A model generated the notes under the pieces. It worked only from the letters and a program-made list of their open reading frames with translations, was not told the origin of the DNA and made no database searches. 64,000 nt of DNA from Immersiella caudata. Lineage: Eukaryota; Ascomycota; Sordariomycetes; Sordariales; Lasiosphaeriaceae. Every line of letters begins with the position of its first letter. Positions within the stretch are counted from its first letter, which is position 1. The position numbers were made by a program, and so were the translations under genes. Positions 10,308 to 22,500 of this stretch are shown piece after piece. The stretch is taken from assembly GCA_030512335.1 (NCBI GenBank), contig JAULSU010000002.1:3658001-3722000 (forward strand), in the 5' to 3' direction.

Positions 10308-10919
10308 TTCTTTTTCCTTATTTTCCCAAATATGTGGGAGTTTCACTCTCCTACCTGGCAGTTCGTACTCAGGGGTTTTGGTGGGGACCCACTTCCGCCC
10401 GGCATGCGATGCACGTGTGGGGCGTGCGCCCCACCAACACCGGCCCGGCCAATGCACGCAGCCCGCCCTGTGGACAGGGGTGCTCCAATTGTTCAAGCTG
10501 TCCACTTCTCAAGATTCCCGTTTCGCGGCTGTGCGAACGGCGGCTGAGATCAAGTCTAATCCAATGCAAGTCCAGCAAGTTGCCCGGGCCTTCTTTTTGC
10601 TGTTCTCTTCTTCCTTGCCAGGCTGTTGATTCTTGCTCGTCATTGCGTCTCTGAGGCTTCCTGCTGCGTTGCCTTGGAGTGACGAAGACAAGCAAGCTTC
10701 GCCAATGCGCCTGTGACACGACCGGTTTTCCAGACTGCTGCCCACGCGCAATTGCTTCCTGGCCGCGATCGCATCACCTTTCGGGATTTTTATGGGAAGA
10801 TAGGGGGTTTGGACGAAGAGTTACACTCTGTGGTGACCCCACTTCGCCGGGTCTGGCCTGAGAAAACCGATTCGAGCTGGGCGATCTCACCACTGTGAGG
10901 ACACCCGCCAACCGCAGCC
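10308..10919. other. Intergenic, upstream of ERV41
   Basis: Starts with a T-run just after the tRNA (TTCTTTTTCC at about 10308), a likely RNA polymerase III terminator. The rest is the promoter and leader of ERV41. No other gene is seen. Confidence 0.5.
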
Positions 10920-12165
10920 ATGATGAACGGCTACGAGAAGCACGATTTGGATGACGACGCCTTTGGCGCAAAGGGGGGAATCGTCAGCGCATTCGATGCA
11001 TTCCGTACGTAGAGTTGTTGGTGTCTGTCCCTATCCGTAGAGCTTGCTGACCGTGTTGCGCCTCCAGCCAAAGCAAAACCACAATATGTCCAGCGGACAG
11101 CTGGCGGCGGGAAATGGACCGTCGCCATGGTCATTGTATCGCTGATACTGGCCTGGACGGAGTTCTCCCGATGGTGGCGCGGTAACGAGACACACACCTT
11201 CGCCGTCGAGAAAGGCGTATCACATATCCTCAACATCAACATGGACATTGTAGTCCGCATGAAGTGCGCCGACTTGCACGTAAACGTCCAGGACGCCGCC
11301 GGAGACCGTATCCTCGCTGCGACGGCGCTGAAGCGGGATCCAACAAACTGGTCGCAATGGGTCGACGGTTACGGCATTCACAAGCTCGGGAGGGATAAGA
11401 GCGGCAGGGTTGTCACTGGGGAAGACATGCATGACGAAGGTTTCGGCGAGGAGCACATTCACGATATCGTGGCTCTTGGCCGCAAGAAGGGCCGCTGGGC
11501 CAAGACGCCTCGCCTCTGGGGCTCCGAGGGCGATAGCTGCCGCATCTATGGCAGTCTAGAGCTCAACAAGGTGCAGGGTGACTTCCACATCACCGCGAGA
11601 GGACACGGTTACATGGAGTTCGGCGAACATCTTGATCACAGCGGTAAGCCAATCTCCCCACTCAAACTTGGGGTCATGCTAACCCTTGCCAGCCTTTAAC
11701 TTCTCTCACATCATCTCCGAGCTCTCCTTCGGCCCCTACCTCCCCTCCCTCGTAAATCCCCTCGACGGCACCGTCGACACCACCCCCACGCACTTCCACA
11801 AGTTCCAATACTTCATGTCCATCGTGCCAACCGTCTACAGCGTCGGTGACCCCGCCCGCCTTGGCTCCCGCTCCATTGTCACCAACCAGTACGCAGTCAC
11901 CCAACAGAGCCGTGAGGTAAGCGACCGCACCATCCCCGGCATCTTCTTCAAGTATGACATCGAACCCATCCTTCTCAACATCGTGGAGTCCCGCGATAGC
12001 TTCTTTGTCTTTATGATCAAACTCGTCAACATCCTCAGCGGCGCGCTCGTCGCTGGCCATTGGGGGTATCGCTTGTCAGACTGGGTCAATGAGGTATGGG
12101 GTAAGAGGAAGCGCAGTGGGCACAGCGAGGGTATGCTGGGAAAGGGGTCTTATCGGGATGACTGA
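10920..12165 (+). CDS. erv41: Erv41/ERGIC2-type COPII vesicle protein
   Basis: Cargo-receptor subunit that cycles between ER and Golgi with Erv46. Exons 10920..11004, 11068..11643 and 11693..12165 encode 377 aa. The N-terminal cytosolic part contains FDAFPKAKPQYVQRT, formed across the first intron. A first TM segment follows at about residues 45-62 (VAMVIVSLILAWTEF). The large lumenal domain contains NMDIVVRMKCADLHVNVQD and GDSCRIYGSLELNKVQGDFHI. A second TM segment (FFVFMIKLVNILSGALVAG) precedes a short basic tail. The second intron (49 nt) restores DHSAFNFSHII. The start is the first of two adjacent ATGs, in the good context GCAGCCATG. Confidence 0.94.
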
Positions 12166-12796
12166 GTGTATGTGCGATCAAGGGGTTACATATGGGTTGA
12201 GGTGTTGTACGCTTTTGGGTCAAAATGTTTCCATCATATACCATCGTTTAGAGCTGGCGAAATTGGTACTCTCTTCATGAACTTTCCAGGGATACCAATG
12301 TTGATGTTTTATGGACAAGAATCGCGGGTATCTCGACAGGGGCGTTTGCAACATCTCAATTTGACCTGTGTTCGGAATAGTCAGTTCCAATCGAGATCGT
12401 GCCTCAAAGGTAAACCGACGCGTGCATGATGAAACCAGGTTCTATCGGTGGTTGAATCAATGTTAAAGCAAGGGCCGGCCAAGATTTGAACGGGAAGTGA
12501 CTCGGACACATGGTTCAACAGGCGCATTGTGAGCGGATTGACAGCCCAGAACACCCTGGCCGCCATATTTTCAATATGCAGTAAACTGACGATAAATGCT
12601 CTAAATTTTATTTTGATGGCCTACCGGCATATGAAGGAATGCTGTCCAGCCCAATATCGACCTCAACCGAGGATTTTCCCCAATCTCCCTTCTGAACCCC
12701 CAGGGGCATACCCATACACTACAATATAATACAGCATGTCTTGCCCCATTGTGCCTCCTCAATGCTCCAAATTCGGTCACCAAGTTTGCCAATCAC
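12166..12796. other. Intergenic between convergent ERV41 and CBP80
   Basis: 631 bp of 3' flanks. No gene or repeat is recognised. Confidence 0.5.
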
Positions 12797-15418
12797 CTAA
12801 GCAATAGTCCCGGCCTCCCCATTCGCCGCCGCACCGTCTGCCGCAGCCACCTTTTTGCTGGTCTCAATCAGGAACGCCTCTTCTATCGCCGCCCTTCGCC
12901 GATACACACGCAACCAGCGCTCGCCCCATCGACGCACAAGCGCCTCTCTTTGGCTCTTCCCTTCGCCATCACCAATATCCATCTCAATCATCTCGTCCTT
13001 GTTCCCGCTCGCCCACGAAACAAGGGCATCCTCGATGGCTCTGAACAGCTCGCGCATACCGCGCGCCTCGGCATCCATCGTGTCGCCATCCGTCATCACA
13101 TCCGGCTGGGCCGCCTTCTGAGCGACCTGCCGCACGCGGCCAGTAACCTTCATGACAGTGTTGAAGACGAGCTCGAAGATGTGTGCGCGCGCAAGGGCAT
13201 CGCCCTTGGTGGCGCCGCCGCAGGTAATAAGAGCCCAGTTGATGACGGCCGCCGGTGTCAGGATGCTGTAGTTGAGGAGCTTCTCTACGATGGCGAGGGC
13301 AACTCCTGGATGAGAGGCCCAGTATGCCATGACGGCTGAGATGATCTGGGAGCGGGCCGCCTCAGAGGCGGCGCCGGCATCCGTGAGACGATCCTTGGTC
13401 CGCTCGATAGCAGCCAACACGTGCGACAAGGACTTGCTGCCAACATGCAGGACAGCGGTTACGAACACATCGGTGCTGGCAACAAGTGGGTCAAGGTCGT
13501 TGTCGAGGGCGAGGGCATGGATACGCTCGATAACGGGCTGGATCTCTTCGTCGGACGCCTTGCTCTTCACCAGCTGTGCAATCTCACGGCCCTCAACCGC
13601 GAAGGGAGTTGCTGGCCTCATCGTTAGAACGAACGATACAACACAACGGGGTTGATCCATACTTACAGTCATTTGCAAACTTGAAGTCGGGCGTCTCTAG
13701 CTCCATCTCAGGCCCGATGAGGTCCTTGTAGGGCTCAGGGAGGGTGTTCTTGATGCGCTGGGCAAAGCTGAGCCTGATCTCCTTGTCGATGGCACCCTTG
13801 ATGAACGCCTTTCGTGGATGCAGGTCTGGCAGATAAACATCGTCAACCCACTCAGTCCACTTCCACGTGAAGCCAAAGTTGCTCAGATGGTGCGAAAACC
13901 AGTCGAGGAAGCGATTCTCAAGCTCTAGGTCCAGCCGGTGGACATTACGGTAGAGATATCTTATAGCTCTTCCCAAGCTTGGTGCGATAGCAGCCGGCGC
14001 CAGCTTGCAAGTTTCAGTGAGAACAGAGTGATAGTAGACCAGCTTGTGCTCTGGGTTTGGCAGCTGGAACAGCTGCGAGAACACGGCATCGACGGCGACA
14101 TCCTCAGGCTTCCATGTGGACTTTGGCGGCTCGATGTCTCGCAGACGATCAAAGGGCGTAGCTCTAGCAGCGAAGGTGCGAGGGGCAAAGAAGCAGTCCA
14201 CCTCAACCAAATGGCGCGCCGTCACATTTCGGTTGATGTGGAGAATATTGATAGTGTCGGTAAGGGCGTCACGGATCAAGGATGCCGCCGCTTTTGACTC
14301 CGATGGGACCGATTCAACGTCTTGGTTCGCACAGACAGAGAAGTATACCTCTGGGAAGAGTGGTCGTGGCCCAGCAACAACTGCCTGGGGGAGTGTGATC
14401 TTGGGGAGCGCATGCTTGAGCGCATCATTGAGCTTAGTCTGTGTTTCCGCTTCGCTCAGGGGGAACTCCCAGGGCCGTGGCAGGAAGGAAAGCGACCATC
14501 CGTTATTCGCTTCGATCTGCAGCTGGGTCTGTAGCAGCTTGATCAGACTTTGTGATGGGTTCGAGTTACCCTCGGCGGTCTCAGCATGGTATGGCTCGAC
14601 AAGAGTCTGGAGGGCGTGTGGCTCCAAAGCAATAATCTCGGTCTTCTCCATGAGGTCCATCGCCTTTTGCGCCCACTGCTCGGGGGAGGTCACCATGACA
14701 TAGGGTAATGTGAGCAGAATGATCTTGACCAATTCCGTTCCGATCGTCTAATCCATGTTAAGTCAGCAGCCTCAAAGATAATATCCGGTCCGTCGAGACG
14801 TTAACCCACATCGTCCGAGCTCGCCGTCTGCAAGTCCACTGCTCTCGAAAAGAGCTCCTCCAGCACCGGGAAGACGCCGTCCCCCTCCAGGCAGCTCTGC
14901 AGACACGCTAGAAGCTTCAGGTACAACTTCACATCGCGCCACTCGCCTGCGCCGATCTTGGCCTCTATGCCGGCGGTCAGCTTGGCGAGAAGCATGTCCA
15001 TAATCTCAGGTCGGTTCGTATTGGCGACGAGCACCACGGCAGCCAAAAACGGTGTCTTCAGGGGCTGCTCGAGGGAGAGCTGCAGTACCAAATCCACGAA
15101 GTTACCGCGGAGAAGTTCATCGTCCCAGTTGTCCGTGAATAGATTCGCAATCGATGCAACCTCCTCGTGCCAGGCGCGCATGGGGTTCTCGGCGATGGAC
15201 AGCAGCTGTCGGCGAATGCGCACGTGTGGCGGCGCATCGAAGCGACGGCGCGGTCCCCGGCGGTCATAGTCGTCGTCGTCTTTAAGTGGAGTTTGTCAGC
15301 GAGGGCTATAGCCCGCAACGTGGCGCATGGTTTGATGCCCCAGCTTACCTCTATATCGGCGCTTTTTGGAGTTGTAGCCGCCGCGGTCTCCGCCGGACCT
15401 TCGGTCGTAGTCAGCCAT
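12797..15418 (-). CDS. cbc1: Nuclear cap-binding protein, large subunit (CBP80)
   Basis: Large subunit of the nuclear cap-binding complex. With CBP20 it binds the m7G cap of new transcripts and supports splicing, 3' processing and export. Four exons, complement(12797..13611, 13667..14747, 14810..15279, 15349..15418), encode 811 aa, close to the family norm of ~790-860. The basic/acidic N-terminus is followed by the first MIF4G-like helical domain (RRQLLSIAENPMRAWHEEV, LYLKLLACLQSCLEGDG). The middle and C-terminal MIF4G-like domains contain FLPRPWEFPLSEAE, YLYRNVHRLDLELENRF, LSNFGFTWKWTEWVDD, HPGVALAIVEKLLNYSILTP and WALITCGG. All introns are 55-69 nt. The minus-strand gene follows GSK3's direction but has its own 1.5-kb upstream region. 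Confidence 0.95.
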
Positions 15419-16895
15419 GGCGAGGAGATGGCTGTTGTCGCACTTAAACGCTCAGTGTCGATGGGCGAGTGGAGAGGAGATGGCGGGGTTGGGGGGTTTG
15501 ACGGCGATGAGAATTCGAAGCAGCCGTGGTCGTGCTTGTTGAAAGTCAAACTTTCCCAAACGCGTTGAATGGCATGGAAGTGGGCCAAGCTGATCCAGGG
15601 AACTTAATTAGCGTTTCGCGCCTCAGAAGTTAGGCACCCTTGCAGGTTGCGGAAGACAAGGATCACCGTGCTTCAAGTAAACACACCGCGTTCGAGTCGA
15701 AGGTCTTTTTCTAGACGTTACAGCAAAGAAAAGCTGCCTTGTCTATTGGTAGATGGAGCGAATTATGATCTGAATTCCCACTTATTTTAGGCCATACGCT
15801 GACACTGGATGCATACGGCGGGCGTTTGTTTAGTTCTGAGGGTTGCTGCTGAGGGTTCGAAGGCTTCAATGACGTCGTTTGACAGTGGATTTTGATATGC
15901 ACCTGGTTGTTACTTTTATATCTACCTCTTCAAGACCAGATCGAGACCGGACCTCGAAATCAAGTCGTAAGCACTCGTGGCACTCAATTTGAGGTTCGAG
16001 TCTGAGTCTGATCACAAAAAGTAGTCATCTTTCCTGTGGATGAGTAAGTCATGTTTCAAGCTATCCCTTTTACCGGCCATCCATTCGAGATTCACCTGCA
16101 ACTACATCGGGTTGTTGCCATAGGACTGGAAAGCAATGAATCTCTTTTTCAACCATGCCATGATACCAAGAAGGCCAGTTGCCATTTTCCCGCCCGTCAT
16201 GAGGGAACCGGACACATCCGTATATCCATCCTTGACTCCTTGTCATCATACCACCGAGGTGGCAATGTCCGTCGTCCACTCCGAATCAAACCTCCGACAG
16301 AGATAATGTGTTTGTTTGTGTGCCATCAACCATCAATCATTGCCGTCCAACAGGATCATGACCAAAGATGAATCCGGTCCGCGCCGAAAGCCAGAGGTTC
16401 CAGCCGTCTTGTGGACGCCAGCCACATCATGGAGCAGTGCCGAACATATTGGGGCTAAATAAGCAAAAGCCATCCCGGTCCATGCAGAAATGAAATCTAA
16501 AAAAAAGCCTGTCCATTGCCTTCATAAACGTCGCCTCTTCGCTGGACAGCTGATGTCGCCGCCGCGTTGCCGGAAACACCCTTGCCGGAGGGATGCTGAC
16601 CGCGGGTGACGCATCTTTCCAGAGCCCATTCGCAGCTCGAGACGGCTTCTCGGTATCGGCCCGCGGTGGCGCTGAAACGAAGTTGGGTATATGCTCATGT
16701 AGATCGAATGCCACTTTTGGTACGCCAGTGGGTACACAGTGGTCTTCTCTCGTCTCGGGTCGTGAACGGGACTGGCGAGAAGCGTCGCTGCCTCGGAATC
16801 CTAGGTGATACTTTTGCTCTCAAAAGACACCCCAAAATGGCTCGCAGGGCTGCCGTGTGGCTGTGAATCAATGAGAGCGATTCGCAGAAGATGAC
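15419..16895. other. Intergenic, CBP80 promoter and GSK3 3' flank
   Basis: 1.5 kb without a recognised gene. Short ORFs (e.g. 16051..16371 and 16427..16714) have no domain or splice-supported extension. Confidence 0.5.
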
Positions 16896-18378
16896 TCAGT
16901 CGAGCTTCGCCATCATTTCTTGCTTGGCCATCGGCGTGAAATTGTCAATGTCCAGCCCACGCGCTGCGAGCACCGATCTCATGTGGGGCGGTACTAATTT
17001 GTGATTGAGCTGAGGGGCAATCGACAGTTCTGCGGGGAAAATGTCAGTAAAAACAAGGGTCGGATGCCAAGAGGAACAGTTAATTACCGTGACGAGTGAA
17101 GTCAAACAAGGGGGGGAGATCCTTGATTTGCCCAGTGTTGTGCCTCGAGTCGGGGAACCTGGTTTGCGGATCACGCAGCTCGTCGAAAAAGGGGTGGACC
17201 ATGGCGTCGATAGCAGCAAGACGTTCTGTGGGGGTGTACTCCAGCAAGCGAGCGATGAGATCGATGGCGTTGGCATCCGCCTTTCGGAAAACCTTGTTGA
17301 AGGGATGAGGTTTGATCTGAGGAAACTTGTGCTCCATGTAGTTCGGGTTCATAGTTCGAATTTGCTCTCGAGTCGGTGTCCCCAGAACCTTGATAATTTC
17401 TACCAGTTGGTCGATACCTGATTCTCCAGGAAACAGTGGTTGCCCCAGCATGAGCTCTGCCATGACACACCCTGTGGACCACACATCTGCAGCAAGTTAG
17501 CTAGTTGCTCAGAACTAGGACCCTCACTCAGGCCGCCAGTTCGAAGACTCACCGATTTTGGTGGTGTAGTTAGTCGCGCCGAAAATGAGCTCGGGCGCCC
17601 TGTAGTACCTGGAGCAGATGTAAGAAACGTTGGGCTCGTTCTCCACCAGAATCTTTGCGCTTCCAAAATCACATAGCTTCAGGACACCGGTGCTAGGATC
17701 GAGGAGGAGGTTCTGCGGCTTGATGTCGCGATGGCAGATGCCCTGCGAATGGATGTAGGCCAGAGCGCGGAACAGCTGGTAAATATACAGCTTGACCTCG
17801 AGAATGGGCATGGTAGTCTTCATTTTATTGAAGAACCGCGAAGCCCGGTACACCGTCTCCGGTACAAATTCTTGCACCAAGTTGAGGTACACTTCATCCT
17901 TCTGCGTAGATGGTAAGCGAAAATCCGGATTGCGGTTCTACAAAACACTCACGCGTTCGCCGTTGGAATAGTAGAATGCTTTTAGCTGCACAATATTGGG
18001 GTGCCGCACAATCCGCATAATTTGAAGCTCACGGTTCTAAGGTCTGGTGGTGAGCATGGCGGCCTAGATAGGGAGGGGGTAGGGCACAAACCTTGAACCG
18101 CTTGTCTTGCAGGACACGCTTGATGGCCGCATCTTCGTTGGACGGAGACAACTTGGTCTGGAAAACGACTCCAAACGAGCCATTGCCGACGATCTTGCAT
18201 TGTGTGTATTGTATCTCTTTTGTCTCGCCTGTAACACCATCTTGGACCTTTTCGCGAATAACCTCTGCAGCACGCATTGTCAGCCCTTCTCCCGCGCATG
18301 CCCGGCTTTGGGTCGGCCCAATCCACACTCACCTCCCATGCGAAGGGTATTGAACGCTGCTGGGCGATTCGATGCCAT
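16896..18378 (-). CDS. gsk3: Glycogen synthase kinase 3 (GSK3) homolog
   Basis: CMGC-family Ser/Thr kinase, 394 aa, the typical size in filamentous fungi. Six exons: complement(16896..17029, 17088..17486, 17553..17901, 17953..18036, 18092..18264, 18333..18378). Landmarks are the glycine loop VGNGSFG at 41-47, the AIK lysine at 64, HRD at 158-160 and DFG at 179-181. The activation-loop Tyr of [10 protein letters not shown] (about 195) is autophosphorylated in the family. [13 protein letters not shown] and [19 protein letters not shown] follow. The arginine/lysine pocket for primed substrates can be inferred from the close family match. In related fungi GSK3 acts in growth, conidiation, stress response and virulence. 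Introns are 51-68 nt. It has an exceptionally long gene-free region upstream. Confidence 0.96.
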
Positions 18379-19504
18379 CGTGACGGGCTGCAGAAGTTGA
18401 TGCTACCGTGCAAAGGATTCGGCTTGGCGGCGCGAGAAGGCAGAAATCGCGGGGGGCTTGGGGCGGGCCGTTTGGGGCGACAAGTGGCGGGGAACCGAAG
18501 ATCGGGATCGCAGCGAATGGGCTCGATGTTAGGCACAAGTGTGGCAGCAGCCTACTGACAATCTGGGTCGTTGGATCTAGAGGTAATTCAACCTTGCGGA
18601 TCGATGCCGGGTTATCAACTGGCCGGAATGCTGAGGGTTGAGGGAGGAATGCGGACAGCTGTCGGGCAGCGCAAGAATAAAAGTGGGTGGGTCGTTTCGA
18701 GGGCTGATGCGGCAGGCTGCGACAGGTAGATTGACTAGCGAGCTGGGGTTGCGGCTGCGGTTAGAGAAAGATCTCTTGAGAATTCTGTAGGATGAATCGA
18801 AGTTTAGGTGCTAGGGTGCAGGGACGGGACGAGGGGATTCGCAATGATGAGAAACGAGATGATGCATAGGTGAGTGACGAGTGCAAGGTGAAGCAAAAAA
18901 AAAGCGTCGATTGAACTCGAGAGGTCAGTCGAGTTGAGGTCTTGGAGGGGCGGGCGACGGTAGCTTAAGTGAAATGACGGCGGGGAATGACAGGGCAATG
19001 CGGTGGCGACCATACACAAGCGTAGCCTAGTGTGCATCGGCGCTGGCACGCCGGGTCAAGTGGCCCTGGGGACCACGCAAGGCGCCTGCGCTGGAAGAAC
19101 GACACCCAGGCTCGGGATGGCTGCAGGACGACGTGGTTCGCATGCTCGAAGAGCCAGACGATCACACTCAGTCGTGCAAGTCCAGCTGCCACGAGACGAT
19201 GAGGAATGAACAGTCGAAAATAAGGTACACCTATTGACTTGAAGCCCAGCAACGCTTGTCTCTCATGGGGTTTTTTCGACCTCGCATGCAGCAGACACTC
19301 ACGCGTTGGGTCTGGTGAGGTCAGATGGCCAGGGACTTGGCGCTCTGTGCCTCAAGCGCAGCCAACCAGAGACGGCGGAGGAGGGGCTGGGACCGGGAAG
19401 GAGGTAAGGGTTGGGGAGGTGAGTGCTTTGGGAAGTCCTCGGTGACAAGCGACATGAGAATAGTAGGGTGGAAGGGATGTTGAGCGGCACAAGCCGCCAA
19501 AGCC

Positions 19505-19534
19505 AAAAAAGAAAAAAAAAAAGAAAAAAAAAGA
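19505..19534. repeat. A-rich tract with interspersed G
   Basis: Near-pure A tract with three G interruptions, about 1.1 kb upstream of the GSK3 start codon. On the GSK3 strand it is a polypyrimidine tract. Such tracts are common in fungal promoters and leaders. Confidence 0.8.
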
Positions 19535-22500
19535 ATGGTCTGAACTTACCAAGGTAAGTTGTTTTCCTTGGCCAGGCCAGGTGTCCTGCGAGGATGGTTC
19601 GGGATGCGCAGAGCCTCGGGGAGGTCGTGGATGTGTTGAATTGGCAGATCGAGGGGGAAGAGGTTGCCGGGCGGGGCCTTTGGTGGTGAGGGGTTGTGGT
19701 GCCGTCACTGGGGAAGGTTGTGTGCACGAGCGTGTCAGCGAGCAGTGCGCGGTGGAGTTAGAAATGGCCCTAGTCCGGTTGGCCTAGGCTGTCCTTGTTC
19801 TCGATAGAGGGGCGCACCAGCCACAAAGCTGCAAGCCGGGCAACGATCTAAAAACAGACTAAACCAGAAGCCGGGGTGAGATCGAGGAACCGTCAACAAG
19901 ATCACAGGTGGAACTGGGAGAGGCGCGCTGTCGGGGGGTCTAAATGCAGACAAGAGGAGGAGGAGCCACAGAATCAGGTTCGGTGCGGCGGCAGTGGGTC
20001 CTGGGTGGGTGATGGTGCTGCCTTGGGATCGTGTGATGAGAAGGGACTGAAGGTGAGGTGGATAAAAGAGCGGGAGCTAGCTGGTCTGCGGGCCTGCGTG
20101 ATGTATACGTATAGTCAGGCCAACCGTGTTGTGACGTGACTGTAGCAAGCGGCGACAGGGAGCTAGGTTGGCCAGCCGGGGAGGCGGGGACCGGAAATAG
20201 CCTCAGTTGGGATTGAGACCGGCGAGCCCTATGGCGGGTGTTGTGAGAGCTGGCTGTGAGACGCCCAAGAGGTCTGTTGCTGACAGCGGGCGCTTCAAAT
20301 GTTCCCGTCCTTCTCGGAGTTCTGGAGGCTCAAGGTGGAGTAGGGTAGCGTTGGCTGTAGTAATTGACGCTCGCTCGCTCGCTTCCCCAACGAAGCACGA
20401 CAGAGCACCTCCTTGAAGGCACTGTGGACAAGCCAGGGGTTGGCCGGGATATTCTCCAACAAATGCTTAGCAGTGGTGTTGCCTACCTAAGAACCCAGCG
20501 CAACGGCCTTCTAGCAGATGAAGTGACCTAGAATCGAGACGGAGGGGAGTGTGACACTTGTCGGACAGTAACCGAAATATAAGCAAAAGGGCACAGCGGG
20601 TGCAGTCGAGTGAGCAATGATAAACGCAAAGGGAAGCACAACAGACAATGCGATGCGGCCGTCGCTGGCTTTTGTTCGCTGAACCCGCAGACCGGGGCTT
20701 GTTGCTCATGTGCCCATTTTGGCGACGAGGGGCCAAGCGCTAAACACTCGGCAGGCGAAGGTAAAAAAAAATTCAATGGATTCACATTGATCTGCTGAGC
20801 ACCGATCCTGCAGGGACCCAGTTTCTTTTTTGCCTCCGCAGCCATGAGTGAACTGAGCAGTCAGCACCCTGTAACGAGCTCAATCTATTGACTTTGGCAT
20901 CTCAACAGTCGAGATGGCGTTTGATGGGTTGTAAAATGCTGATGGCTCTGTTGGAGCTGTGCTTTTTTGAGGTATTCTCCGATCGAGGTACGTGAAGAAC
21001 TGACGGAAATAGAGTGCTCCCGTCTCCCTTTCAGACCCTCAACTTCTCACAAGCCGGCGGTCACCGCTCTCCTTCATCCACCCGTCATACCAGCAGGTTT
21101 GCGGTTGGCGAAGATCAGAAACCCATTAATCATGATGCTCAGCCCTTTTCAATCCGCCCCGTTCCCAGCAAGTCGGCAAACCCCTGGAAAAGCCCACCAC
21201 ATCGTGAGAAGAAGGCACCCAGTCTTGGCGTGTGCGTGAATACCCAAATCAATCCGTAGCCCCATCTTCAGGCGCATGCGGCCCGTAGGAGTGGCCTTCA
21301 AGCAAGCAGGGGTACCAATGGAGGCATGGCTCAATGGCATGTAGCTTCCCGAGCCGCTCGATGTATCGCCAGCGCTTGTCCTGAGATTGTCTTGGGCGAG
21401 CAAAAGGAGCCCCACCAGAGGTCGAGACAACCAAACATCATCAGCGCTGTGAGGCCATCGTCGATGCCATCTCGACCAAAGGGGGTTCCGGATAATTTGT
21501 CTTTCACCAGAGGCTCGCCTACGATGGCGGACGGGTGCTGGCATAATATCCGCGGGATTATAACGCTGCTGGGTCACCAAACCCAGAGGATGGTCAGTTG
21601 GTTTTACGATTCGGCTAATACGTCGAGAGTCCTTCGAGCAAGCTGTGCAGGCGGTTGGGATCAGAATGCGACCACACCACACACACACTTGCGATGTTTC
21701 ACAGACTTGAGAGTCGACCAAGTAACAGCGACCACGGTGATCTCATGCAGCTGGACTAATAAGCTGACAAACCGCCGATTCGCATGCCAGGCGTTGGCAG
21801 CAGGTCAAAAACATTGGTGGAAAGGGGTGGTGCGGGGCAGGCATCAAGGGTGCAGTTGTCGATGGCCAGTTGCATAGAATTATTGCCATCAGGCATTTCC
21901 TGACTAGTACTGCCGGCGATTGTCTTCGATCCGAGTCCCCTCGAGCGCTCAATGCTCTTTGTGGACGCCATTATGCTTTTCTCGCTCGGAAACTCGGAGC
22001 CCCAAAATGGTGCAGATTTCCTTCGTTAGGTATCCTGGGCGCCATCGTCAAGTTGCGTTCCATTGGCTGTTCCGTCCGAGCCGGGAGATGGCATGAAGGA
22101 CTTCTGGGGGGGACAGGGTAAGCTGCGAGAGCAATCTGGGTGATGAATTGGGTTGCTGAGATGGTGTCGAGTGAGGCTTGTGGCAAATCCGCGAGAGAAG
22201 GCCAAAATATCCAAAATCGAATCTCAACATCCGTTCTCTGCGGTGTCAATGGGTCAACCTTAGAAATCGAGATCTTAGGGCAATGGGATTGTTACCAGCC
22301 CGCACTACAGGCCCGTGTTGGTGTTTCATGCAGGCCAGAGAGATAGTTTTCAGCGCCAATACCTCACTATCTGATGGCGCCTAGTCAACATCGGGACTGA
22401 CATCAAACGAGGTGAGGGGTACGACTCAGCTCGGCTGCCGAGATCCCCTTTGACGAGGGGCAATGACATCAACTGGGCGACACCAAAGGAGAAGAAAACA

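Noticed and set aside
21149..21877. Overlapping ORFs of 183-190 codons on both strands
   Set aside because: Random-looking composition, no domain, no connected exons.
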